64,000 bases of DNA from Linanthus parryae (taxonomy: Eukaryota > Streptophyta > Magnoliopsida > Ericales > Polemoniaceae): assembly GCA_023055425.1 (NCBI GenBank), contig JALGPY010000009.1:16681775-16745774 (forward strand), given 5' to 3'. Positions 18,912 to 29,200 of this stretch are shown here, piece after piece. Every line of letters begins with the position of its first letter. Positions within the stretch are counted from its first letter, which is position 1. The notes under the pieces were generated by a model. The model had not been told where the DNA came from and did not search any database. It was given only the letters and a program-made list of their open reading frames with translations. Position numbers and translations under genes: made by a program.

Positions 18912-20309
18912 CTAGGCTCGGTCCCGGTCTCGGTCATGGTGACTCGACTCGGCCTCACCGGACCAACTGGTCGAGAACTCACTCAAGTAGGTGGGTGGGA
19001 AATACAGAGTTAGCGGGACCTCTCGTACTGCGCTCCTGGCTGCATCTCGCTGCTCCTCCCTCAAGCTAGTATAAGCTGCAGTCTGATCCTTGGCCACCTT
19101 CCAGGCGGTCTGTCGGTTATGCTGAACCAACTTCCATAGCTTCCAACACTTCTTCGTGAACATGTCAATGATGGATTTCTTATCGAACTCCATCCTCTCA
19201 TCTACCCTGGTCAGCTTCTGCTCGAATACTACCCATGGTGGTATGGTCGGGTCATGGTTAGCGGCCCTAGATGGCCTGCTAGGCTCAGGCCAGGCTCGCG
19301 CGGGTGGCATGATCGGGTCACGGTAAGCGGCCCTAGATGGCCTGCTCGGCTCAGGTCGGGCGCCCCGACTAGACTGACTGTGCTCATAAGTGGACTGAGA
19401 ACGGTGGAGTCGGGCTGAGGGCTCTCTCATAACAGGCCGCTCCTGGGTGGAGTACTTGGCAGGGGAAAGGGCAGGTATAGGGGCAAGGCGGTCTTGAGTC
19501 GAACGCCGTCGGGGCACAGGGGAAGGTGTAGGTTCAGGGTCCCGTCTCTCTCGAGACGTGCGCCTTCTAGGCGCAGGGGCAGGGTTATATCCACCCTCAT
19601 CCATAGGATCATCACCATCATCATCATCACCATCACTGTCTAGGTCAATGAATGCATGCCCGGGCCCTGGCACCCTACGGTTCCCGGCTGCCCGTGTACC
19701 GACTCTACAGAACGTCCTCAAGACAGGGGAAGGTACATCTATCTCGTTCTCAATAAAAATCTCTGCCTGTCTTGCCAGTCGGGCGATCAAGTTACAAAAC
19801 CCGAAACCCTTCTTGATGGAAGTCACCGCTCAGTCTCTCATAGAAGCCCACATCTGGTGGGAGATGTCAACCGGAAACCCCCTCATGAGGCAGTAAATAA
19901 GGAGTACAACATCATATGTTAGCTTGGTTCATGCTGTATTCCTAAGACACGATTAGTCACCCACGCATACCACCATCGAGCTTGTGGCCTCAGAAATGTG
20001 GCATGCAGCCTATAGCTCTTCTCCCAATGGGCCCCATCTGCCCCAACACACAATTTCCCCTGAACGTCCTCACCATCGGGATTGTTTTCCTGTACCGCAA
20101 CAAACGCTCAACTCCCATGGAACTCGTCGGGCATACCATATGCCCGTCGGATAGAGATAGTGGAAAACGAGATATAAATCCGTCGGCAATAAACCCAATC
20201 GGGATATAGTGCTGCCTCTCCCTGCTCCTGATACAAAAGGTTACTAAAAAATTCTAAAGTAAGGGCAGAGCTGGGAAAGCCCTCTAGGGTTCTTCCAAAT
20301 AACTCCTGT

Positions 20310-20317
20310 ATACCAGC
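20310..20317. repeat. hAT MITE target-site duplication, left copy (ataccagc)
   Basis: This 8 bp direct repeat is also found at 20885-20892. The length fits hAT transposition. Confidence 0.95.
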
Positions 20318-20884
20318 TAGGGGTGAGCACGGACCGGGTTGGACCGGTTTTGCCGAGTATTCCTACCCGACCCAATATGTACGGGTTGGAGAATGTTCAA
20401 CACAAACTTACCCAATGATTTGTGATACCCAACCCAATCGTAACGTATCGACTCGGTCCGGTTCGGACCGGTCAATCGAGTTGAAAAATCTTTTAATTTT
20501 ACTTGAAAAAGTACATTTATTTGGTTAATTATATTTGTAATATTGTTTGTATAAAATTTGAGGTTGGAAACATAAAATTATTTTCTATGAAAGAGAAATA
20601 ACGTGAGAAAAGTCAAGTATTAAAATGGTCTTTAACTTGTAAAACTTGATTTCTAAACCATATATCTAAATAAAATTTACAATGTTTACATATAAAATGT
20701 TAATCGGACCGGTTCGGTTTTAAACGGGTATTGCACTTTCAAACCCATGATCAATCGAATTTTGTTCGGGTTGACGAATCTATACCCATAATCAATCAAT
20801 TAGCATTGATCGATGCTAAATTCGGACCGGTTTGGTGCGTGGCGGTTCGGGGAGGCGGGTTGGGCCGGGTTTCGCTCACCCCTA
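20318..20884. mobile_element. hAT-type MITE (567 bp)
   Basis: The perfect 11 bp terminal inverted repeats are TAGGGGTGAGC and GCTCACCCCTA, and the flanks carry an 8 bp TSD. The sub-terminal regions are rich in GGACCGG and CGGTCC words, while the centre is AT-rich. There is no transposase ORF, so an autonomous hAT must have moved it. It interrupts the extra ORF of element B. Confidence 0.93.
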
Positions 20885-20892
20885 ATACCAGC
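20885..20892. repeat. hAT MITE target-site duplication, right copy (ataccagc)
   Basis: It is identical to 20310-20317. Confidence 0.95.
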
Positions 20893-21099
20893 ATATCGTA
20901 TCGTGGAAATAGTCATCCTCTCTTCATCTAATTCAAACTTAGAATCATGGGTGACCCCCCGCGACTCTTTTTTCAAATAATGCCTACGTGCAGCCGCACT
21001 CACAAACAGATAGCTATCATAATTCTGATTATTAATTTGACGATACTGCAGGTGCAGTGGTTCGTGTCCACGAAACTCTAAAACAGCAGGTCTTTCCAT

Positions 21100-21728
21100 C
21101 CACCCATAATAGACAGATAGACAGCAGAATATGCAGAAAAAAAAAAAATTGCACGCAAACCGAGAAAACGCAGCAAAATTTTGACCCGGGTATGGGTTGG
21201 TACCTAAAACGTAAAATAAAGCGAAAGAAGGAAATTTGAACCTGAGCACTCGGAGCTAGTCAACAAGATCAAAATTCTGAAAATTTTTCGTCACCGGGAA
21301 AGTTGCCGGAAAAGTCGCTGGAAAATTTTTCTTGCCGGAAAAAAAAATTCCGAGCTGTCACCTCGTAGGCCTCGACCTCCTCTTCGACGTTCCTTCTTTG
21401 CTTTTTTTCTGAATCCAACCGAAGTTGACGAATCTGAAGCTTTTCTAGGACTTTTTCTCAAACTTTATTCTCACCCCCACACTTTGTTGCTCCGTGTTTT
21501 TCAATTGTGAAAACACTAGTAGAATGCTGAGGTCGTGAGGAATCCAGAAAGGTGCTTTGTTTTTTTATTTGGTGGAGTTTGAATATTTGGTGATGTAGAG
21601 AAAACAAAGAGACAGAGCTTCAAAAGAGATGAAAATGGTGATAATGGGGGTGGGAGTAATGGAGTCTGCCGTTCTGAATTTGCAGAACTCCTTTTAAACT
21701 TTTAACTTTCCTTTAATGGCACATACGC
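21100..21728 (-). other. Leader-like region ahead of element B extra ORF
   Basis: About 630 bp are non-coding. In element orientation a TATA-like AGTTTAAAAGG lies near 21690, followed by stretches rich in CTCT, then the ATG at 21099. It could be the leader of a separate mRNA for the extra ORF. This is inference only. Confidence 0.4.
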
Positions 21729-21873
21729 CCCCAAGGTCTCTGAAAGTACACTTTTGACCCCCAAAAGTTCTTGAAAGTACACTTCGACCCCCCAAGTTTC
21801 TGAAATTTCACTCTGAACCCCCCAAAGTTTTTGAAATTACATTCTGAGCCCCCAAAAACTTCTGAAAATTCTC
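21729..21873. repeat. Five degenerate tandem units of about 30 bp (ccccccaaagtttttgaaa type)
   Basis: Each unit has a run of C, then aag or aaagtt, ctgaaa and a variable tail. An 18 bp identical word (cccccaaagtttttgaaa) also occurs in solo LTR C at about 25376. Confidence 0.8.
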
Positions 21874-21880
21874 TTCCTGT

Positions 21881-22082
21881 ATGCGTCGCTAATCTCCTGC
21901 GTGCGTCGCTAATCTCCTGCTTGCGTCACTAATTTCCTGCATGCGTCGCTATTTCTTTTTTTTTTCCTCGCTATTCTCCAGCGTGCATCGCTAATTTCCT
22001 GTGTGCGTTCCTATTCTATTTTTTTTTTTTTTTTTTTTTTTTTTTTGCGTCGCTAATCCACGGGCTACGGCCTGCGTAGCTA
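21881..22082 (-). promoter_or_regulatory. Internal cluster of TGCGTCGCTAAT repeats downstream of B pol
   Basis: About eight copies (TGCGTCGCTAAT, with variants such as TGCGTCACTAAT and TGCATCGCTAAT) lie mostly every 19-20 bp, interrupted by T tracts. They are 160-370 nt after the pol end and upstream of the extra ORF. The same motif clusters ahead of the TATA-like box in both B LTRs. Confidence 0.85.
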
Positions 22083-22233
22083 GCCTCTCGGCTTTTTACC
22101 CAACTCATTTTCTGCTCCAACTTTTCAGCCTTTTCTGCACATACTCGTTTAATCATTAGACCACGCTCATCTCACCTCTCTTGAAATTCAAAACTTAAAA
22201 TGAAAACTGAAATAACTTGAACTAACTTACTAC

Positions 22234-22295
22234 ATTAGGTTGCCTCCCAACTAGCGCTTGTAATTTACGGTTGACGGCCCGACCTAGTTACCTCC
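22234..22295 (-). promoter_or_regulatory. Conserved two-hairpin module downstream of pol (copy B)
   Basis: It matches 3104-3165 and 62549-62612. Some pairs are lost here (for example the reverse strand reads GTTGGGAGGCAACCTAAT), as expected in an old copy. Confidence 0.65.
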
Positions 22296-23407
22296 GGCTT
22301 GATCATGGGTCGTCAAAGTAGATCGGGTCTACCTTGGCGATTTCGACGGTCTCGAGATATGGTTTGATCCGGAGTCTGTTCACCCTGAAACTCGAGTTAT
22401 CATTTGGATTCTCTAGCTCAAACGCACCCTATGCGAATATCTTCTTGATGATGAACGGCCCCGACCAACGAGGTCTCAACTTTCCTGGAAAGAACCTCAT
22501 TCTTGTGTTGTAGAGAGGAACTTTGTCCCCTTCGTGGAACTGTTTCGGCGTGATCCGCTGATCATGCCACTTTTTCGTCTTCTCTTTGTAAATTTTGGTG
22601 CTCTCGAATGTCGTCCTTTGGAACTCCTCTAATTCCAGCAGCGCCATCTTTCTCTTATCTCCGGCCAAACTCTGATTCATGTTGAGCCTTTTGATGGCCC
22701 AATAGGCCTTGTGCTCCAACTCAACCGAAAGGTGACACGCTTTCCCAAACACCAGCTGATACAGTGACATTCCCGGCGGTGTTTTGAAGGCTGTCCTGTA
22801 TGCCCATAGAGCATCGTTCTGTCTCATCGACCAATCCTTTCGGCCCATGTTTACGGTTTTCTCAAGAATTCCCTTGATCTCTCTGTTGGACACCTCAACT
22901 TGTCTGTTAGTCTGGGGGTGATAAGGCAACGATACCTTATGGATAGGCACCCCGTACTGCTTCAGTACCCTGTAAATATGTTTCGAACCGTCTAAATATG
23001 TTTCGTTTCAGAAAATTCTCAACTGTCGCTGATTTACAGATTTCCCATAGAAGACGGGAACGGCCCCATGAAGTCAATCCCCCATACATCAAAGGGTTCA
23101 ACTTCTTTCCAAATAGTCAAAGGCATCTCGTCCCTCTGTGACGTATTCCCTGTCCTCTGGCATCTATCACATCCCTGTACATTATCATGACAGTCTTTGA
23201 AAAGTGTCGGCCAAAAGAAACCTGACTGCATTACCTTGTGTGCCGTGCGGGTCCCTCCAAAGTGACCCCCACACTGAGCCGAGTGGTAGTGCCTGATCAC
23301 GTTCCAGGCCTCGTGAGTCGGAACACACCTTCTCAAAATGTTCTCGGCCCCCTGCTTGAACAGATACGGGTCATCCCAGAAATACTGCCGGCTCTCAAAA
23401 ATGAACC
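22296..23407 (-). pseudogene. Element B integrase remnant
   Basis: In element orientation it begins after solo LTR C with the linker words YFWDDPYLF, then the zinc-binding H-H-C-C segment ([15 protein letters not shown]), [10 protein letters not shown] with the first catalytic Asp, and after a gap YHPQTN and [16 protein letters not shown] residues with the Glu position, ending with the [13 protein letters not shown] tail. Between 23034 and 22951 the part that should contain the second catalytic Asp is missing, so roughly 150 bp were lost, and the frame also shifts there. It would be inactive even if the nested insertion were removed. Confidence 0.82.
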
Positions 23408-23412
23408 GTTTC
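23408..23412. repeat. Target-site duplication of solo LTR C, left copy (gtttc)
   Basis: gtttc lies before the TG at 23413 and is repeated at 33102-33106. Confidence 0.93.
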
Positions 23413-25676
23413 TGTAACACCCCCGATTTCCAGAGGAGCCGGAAACCAGTTGGTGCCCTCCGTACAGGGGAGTTTACCCTTTCGTACAAGGAGTGGTAAC
23501 AACAAACAAGTGAAACGAAACATCCAACTGCTGATTCATTACGATGAAAGTTTACAACATTCGTGACTGGTTCCAAACTGGACATCGAGTCTAACAAAGC
23601 ATATTTTACAACAAAAAGGCTCTCCGGTTAATTACTAAGCTCTACTGTTTTCATGAGAGAACGTGTTCGTGATCCCAGCGCGTTACCCCAAGCAACCAAT
23701 CATAATACTGCGTGGAATTTAAAAGAAACGAGGACGCAGTTTTTCGAGTATCAGTAAAAACTGAGTGAATAAACAACTTAGCATGTAAAACAGAGTGGCT
23801 GAGAAAAGTTACGGGGTTCCGTGTATAAAAGAGTTTAAAAAGTAACAGAGTATAAGTATAAAAATCAGAGTAAACACTTGAATCGTTTTTCGAAACATAA
23901 GTACAATTAGAAGTGACGATTATCAGAGTCCTCCAAAAGTTGTTGTTTCTAAACTGATAGTTATTATGAGTAACAAATTTGTTTATCGAGATATTCACAC
24001 GTTTCCAAACGTGAAATGAAACAAATCGTATTATTAAGCCGCAGTAACCAGGGTAGACCAGGGTAAATAGAAAAAGATGATACTTGCATGTAGGGGGTTA
24101 TGATAACCCAACCTTTTTACCAAGCGTTAAAGACGATTCCAACCGTCCCGCTAGTCATCATACAAGCAGCTACTAGACCTTAAGTGTCGACACCCCTTAA
24201 GATTGTAAGTCAGAAGAGTAGTACCAGAATGCTGGACTCTCACCAACAAGGTGAAGAGCCGAGGCACGAAATCCCCAACTTAAAGCGGGTCCAAGACTCC
24301 AACAAGTAGTCAAGGCATTCTACCGAATAGATAACTACGGCCGTAGCCAACATAGTAACAAGCGACGTAGGCGTATAGCACTGTCACAGACCCAACTGGT
24401 TCCGGTACTTGCGATTCTTTCACTTTACGTTATTAATGATTTCTGATTTTGTGACATTTGAATAATAATTTTCCGATTGGAAGACGAGTAGTAAAGTGAC
24501 GATTTAAAAGCAAGTACTACATGTTTAGAAATTTCGAAATAAGGTGCGACAATTATCTTCAAATAAAACAAGTATATCACATGAAAGGAATTGACACGCA
24601 AAACTAAGCATATATTTTGAGACAAGACATAAATCACGTTTTGACACGAAAGAAGATAAGCACACGAGACTAAGCATGAATACTCACCGTGAGAGCCGTA
24701 GAGTGCTAGAAGTCAACTACTCGTAAACAACGCCAGGTTCTTCAAAGAAATGCTCTACAAACAAGCATAAATAGTCCTAATTACAAACAAGTTTGATCAA
24801 CAAACTGATGACGATGCACGTCCTATTTGATATACAAATGACGGTTCTATATAATTATAATCACCCAGTTTTTTTTATAATTAAATTCTAAGTTTCAAAT
24901 AAGTCAGAATTCTCAAAAATGATTTTAGTAAATTTAAAAATTTTACCTTACTTGAATAAAAAAATGATATTTAATTAAACATATCTATTTATTTATAAAA
25001 AAGAATAACATCGATATTTGTAAACATTTCAAAAACTTGATATTTACTCACCTAAAACAAAATAGAAAAATTATTTATTATATAAAACAGTATTATTTAT
25101 CGATTATATATTTAAACGAATATAAACAATATGTTTTTATTAACTTATTTTTGACGAAATCAAATTGTAAATGTTTAAGTTTTAACTTCTGCTAACTTGT
25201 AAGAATACTCCTACATTACAAAATTGTTATAATATTTATTTAATGATTTAATATATAATTAGTAAAATGGAAATAGCATATAAATTAATTAAATAAAAAC
25301 TATTATTATTAAATAAAACATAATATATGAAATACAACAAGCTTCCCAACTTCTCCAAAAGTGAAATCAGTTCCCCCAAAGTTTTTGAAAATGACAATTA
25401 CACCCCCAAGATAAACCCATCGGCAAACATTGATTTACCCCTCACCCGAACTCGATCCCATCACGAATTATAGTTATCTAAATCCAATTTTGGAAATCAA
25501 ATAGGAAAGGGGAGATGATTTAGATATTACCCGCTCCAAGAATCAAGAAAAACGGCTGAGAAATAAGGCGGTTCAAGTTCGCGGCGGCGGCGATCGACGG
25601 GACTGCTCCGGCTGCCTTCGAACTTGGATAGGAGGCTCCGTGTGCTCCTCGGGAGCTCAGAAACTCAGTGGAAACG

Positions 25677-25681
25677 AGGAA
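25677..25681. repeat. Target-site duplication of element R, left copy (aggaa)
   Basis: aggaa lies before the LTR at 25682 and is repeated at 31471-31475. Confidence 0.93.
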
Positions 25682-25729
25682 TGTCAGGGACTAAAGTGAA
25701 AGCTAGTCAAAACGGTGGTTGTATAATTA

Positions 25730-25919
25730 GGACTGAATTGCAATCAGTCCAAAACTGTGGTCGTCTAATTCGGTACAGCAGTAGCCGTCCGATTAGACGA
25801 GGGAATAGATCTGGGCCGCACGTTCAAATCTGAACGTTATATTCAAAAAGGATTAGTGCGACGGTGTCGTTTAGGGGTGTGATGCCACGGACATGCCACC
25901 TCAGCTCAGTGGCATGTCC
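25730..25919 (+). promoter_or_regulatory. Three different inverted repeats upstream of the R TATA box
   Basis: GGACTGA/TCAGTCC lies at 25730-25750 with a 7 nt loop. CGTCTAATTCGG/CCGATTAGACG lies at 25762-25799 with one unpaired base. GGACATGCCAC/GTGGCATGTCC lies at 25889-25919, a perfect 11 bp stem. The third ends 113 bp before the TATA box. They are present again in the 3' LTR, where the first has one arm mutated. Confidence 0.7.
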
Positions 25920-26032
25920 TGATTGGTCCGCCCAACAGATGGAGGACAGGCTGGCATGGCCGTTAGGCATTTCCGTTTATTACATTAGAGCCCAGATAGC
26001 TAGTTTAGTATATTACAAATGCACCCCTCTGC

Positions 26033-26040
26033 TATATAAG
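26033..26040 (+). promoter_or_regulatory. TATA box of element R
   Basis: TATATAAG sits 186 bp from the LTR end and is repeated at 31285-31292 in the 3' LTR. Confidence 0.7.
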
Positions 26041-26221
26041 CCGGGGTTGTAATGGAAATATTATCTTTTATGAAAATTATCATTTGCTTCCCCTAAATCT
26101 CTCTCTCTTCTTCTCTTCTCTGGTTCTTCTCTCAAATCGGAGGTAATTATCCGAAATTCTTCCTTTCTCCGGCCAGTTAGTCGCCGGCGAAGACAGCTGA
26201 GAGGTCAAGGTCCTCTCAAGT

Positions 26222-26233
26222 TGGTATCAGAGC
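26222..26233 (+). other. Element R primer binding site, tRNA-iMet type
   Basis: TGGTATCAGAGC lies 3 nt after the LTR end and is complementary to the 3' end of initiator tRNA-Met. Confidence 0.92.
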
Positions 26234-26261
26234 CTGGTTTATCCCTCTCGGAGCTCTGAAA

Positions 26262-29200
26262 ATGCCGAACACTAGAGGTCAAAACCTAATTTCAATGGAG
26301 GCTGATTCGAAGGTCTCGGTGCTTGAAGAACGTCTCAACGACTACGAGGAGATGTTGAATGACGTGCGAGTGCAATTCGTCAAGTTTGATGAAGGTATGC
26401 ATGATCAATTTCATAATATTCGCCAGGAATTGAAAAGTGACCTAACTGAGGGTTTGAACACTATTGAGAAGAAATTTGATGATCAATTTAAGAAAATCAC
26501 TAATTGCTACAACTTGCTAGCCAATCAACGAGACAAAGAGAAGATGGCTAGCTACTCAGAAGTTGTTAATGGTGATAGTAGAACACCTATGTCTATGGGA
26601 AAAAGGCCTGAAGGAAGTAGTAATGTCACTAGAGAAGTGAACATAGATGAGCAAACTAATTATGTGAAGAACTTTTCTGGTGGAGGAATTCCTATGCCTA
26701 AGATAGAATTCCCTAGGTTTAGTGGAGTGGATCCACTTGGCTGGTTGCAGAAATTAGATAGATATTTCATGATCTATAAAATGAGTGATTGTCAGAAATT
26801 GGTGATGGCATCACTACATTTAGATGGAGAAGCTGATTCCTGGTTCAGATCAGAGTTTGATCAGTTAGAAGACATCACTTGGAGTTCTTTTGGTGAGAAG
26901 TTGTGTGGAGAATTTGCTGAGCCAGGACATGAGAACATATTGGGAGTGTTTAACAAATTATTGCAGCAAACCACAGTGGTGGAGTATCAATCTAGGTTTG
27001 AGGCCCTTAGACCTAGAATCAAAGCTCTCTAACCTTGGGCAGATGAAATGTATTTTGTGAGGAGCTTTCTAAGTGGACTGAGAGAAGATTTGCAGAAAGC
27101 TGTGCAGCTGCATTTTCCAAAAACTTTATCACAAGCAAAAGCAATTGCAAGGCTGGAAGAAGGACATGTAGAATCACTGGAGAAGCACATTTCTAGGAAG
27201 AATACACACAAAACTAGTTCTCTCCACCAAGGACAATGGGATAGAAGCAAAATCAATCAAGTTGCTGCACCAAAAGAAGATAGCCACAAAATTAGCACCC
27301 CTGTGTTTAAGAGACTTTCTGCAGCTGAAATGAAGGAAAAAAGGGACAAGAAGTTGTGCTTTTATTGTGATGAAAGCTATACTCCAGGTCACAAATGTGC
27401 CAAGAAGACATTGTACTTGTTAATTGGCAATGAAGAGGAAGAGGAAGATACCACAATAGAAACAGCCACTAAGGAGAAAACAGGAGACACAGTAGCAGAG
27501 GTGATCAATTCAGAAGAAGAATTACCATTAAGCATATCTCTACATGCAATGTCTGGCTGCACTAGCATGGAAACTATCAGGCTTATTGGGAAGATCAATG
27601 GGAAAGAAGTGCATATCTTAATAGACACAGGAAGTACACACAACTTTATAGACCAGAGTACTGCCAAGAGAGTTCATTGTGTCAGTCAGAACACTAGAGA
27701 AATGCAAGTGGCAGTGGCTGATGGAAGCAAATTGAACAGCACTGCAGTGTGCAGAGATGTCAAAATTGAGCTCCAGAAATGTGTGGTGATGACTGATCTC
27801 AGAGTTCTTCCCCTGGGTGGATGTGATGTAGTGCTAGGAGCTCAATGGTTGAGGAAGGTTAGCCCTATATCAATGGATTTCAATAAAAGAACTTTTGGAT
27901 TCATTTGGGAAGGCAAAGAAGTAGTTCTCACAGCTCACCACAGTGAAGACACACCACAAGAAGTTCAACTACAAGTTATCCAAGAATATTGTCATCAAAA
28001 TGAACATTGCCTTGCAGCTCAATTATACTCAATTGGGGTAGTCACACATTCAGCAGAGATTCCTACTGAACTGCAGCCACTCATTGACCAATATGGGGAT
28101 TTATTTGCTGAGCCAAAACAGCTACCTCCACCTAGAAGCCAGGATCACAGAATTCCACTCATGGAAGGCTCAAAACCAGTGTGTTTGAGGCCTTACAGAT
28201 ACCCATTTTTACAAAAAAATGAGATAGAAAGGCTGGTGAAAGAGATGTTAGATAATGGCATCATCCAGCCCAGCACAAGCCCCTTCTCAGCACCAGTACT
28301 ACTAGTTAAGAAAAAAGATGGCACATGGAGATTTTGTGTAGACTACAGGGGCCTCAATGACATCACCATCAAAAATAAGTTTCCCATACCTGTGATTGAT
28401 GAGCTAATGGATGAGCTTAAGGGAGCTACCATCTTTACCAAACTAGATCTCAGGTCTGGATATCATCAAGTGAGGATGGCTGAGACTGATGTCTATAAAA
28501 CAGCATTTAGAACTCATGAGGGGTTGTATGAGTTCAGGGTAATGCCATTTGGGCTTACTAATGCTCCAGCCACATTTCAATGCCTTATGAATGATATCTT
28601 CAGAGCATACCTCAGAAAGATGGTACTAGTCTTTTTTGATGACATTTTGATTTACAGCAGCAATATGGGGGAACATAAGCAACACTTACAGAAGGTGTTT
28701 GAGTTAATGAGGCAACACCAACTATTTGCCAAAATCAGTAAGTGTTCATTTGGATTGGCTGCTGTGGAGTACCTAGGTCACATAATAAGCAAGGAGGGGG
28801 TGCAAACTGATCCAAAGAAGCTTATTGCCATGGAGGAATGGCCCATTCCCAAGACTCTTAAAGAGCTCATAGGTTTCCTAGGCCTTACTGGCTACTACAG
28901 AAGATTTGTGAGGGGTTATGGCACTTTAGCTAGACCTCTCACACAGTTGCTTAAGAAAGGGAGTTTTCTATGGACACAAGAAGCCACTTCAGCCTTCAAT
29001 TCTCTAAAACAAGCAATGGTGCAAGCTCCAGTCTTAGCTCTGCCTGATTTCAATGAGATGTTTGTGGTAGAATCTGATGCATGTCATGATGGTATTGGAG
29101 CTGTTTTGATGCAGCAAAACAGACCACTAGCTTATTTTAGCAAGGCTCTAGCCCCTAGGCATTTGGGACTCTCCACCTATGAGAAAGAGCTCTTAGCTTT

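Larger units (their letters stand above)
18912..21099 (-). pseudogene. Athila extra (env-like position) ORF, broken and split by a MITE
   Basis: In element orientation it starts at the ATG 21099-21097 (MERPAVLEFRG), runs to 20893, is interrupted by the hAT MITE, and continues from 20309 to 18912. It has a globular first half containing VVLLIYCLMRGFPVDIS (19912-19862), then an acidic DSDGDDDDGDD patch, a long Pro/Arg/Ser-rich repetitive segment and a helical, charged end. Defects include a TGA near 20120, a frame break near 19940 and a TGA near 19832. The helix-GF-x-x-D motif resembles the copia extra ORF in this window. No membrane segment is visible in the body of the protein. An upstream ATG at 21249 would add a Phe/Cys-rich stretch, but that comes from a T tract and I do not trust it. 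Confidence 0.6.
25682..26218 (+). repeat. Element R 5' LTR (537 bp)
   Basis: It starts TGTCAGGGAC and ends GTCCTCTCA. It contains a TATATAAG box at 26033-26040 and three inverted repeats upstream of it (25730-25750, 25762-25799, 25889-25919). Confidence 0.95.

Noticed and set aside
20800..21249. Signal peptide or membrane anchor at the start of the Athila extra ORF
   Set aside because: The Phe/Cys-rich stretch comes from a T tract upstream of the conserved ATG at 21099. The 3' part of this ORF also runs into the MITE.
27030..27032. Programmed readthrough stop in element R gag
   Set aside because: It is in the capsid domain rather than at a gag-pol junction, and there is no obvious stimulatory hairpin or CAATTA-like context after it.
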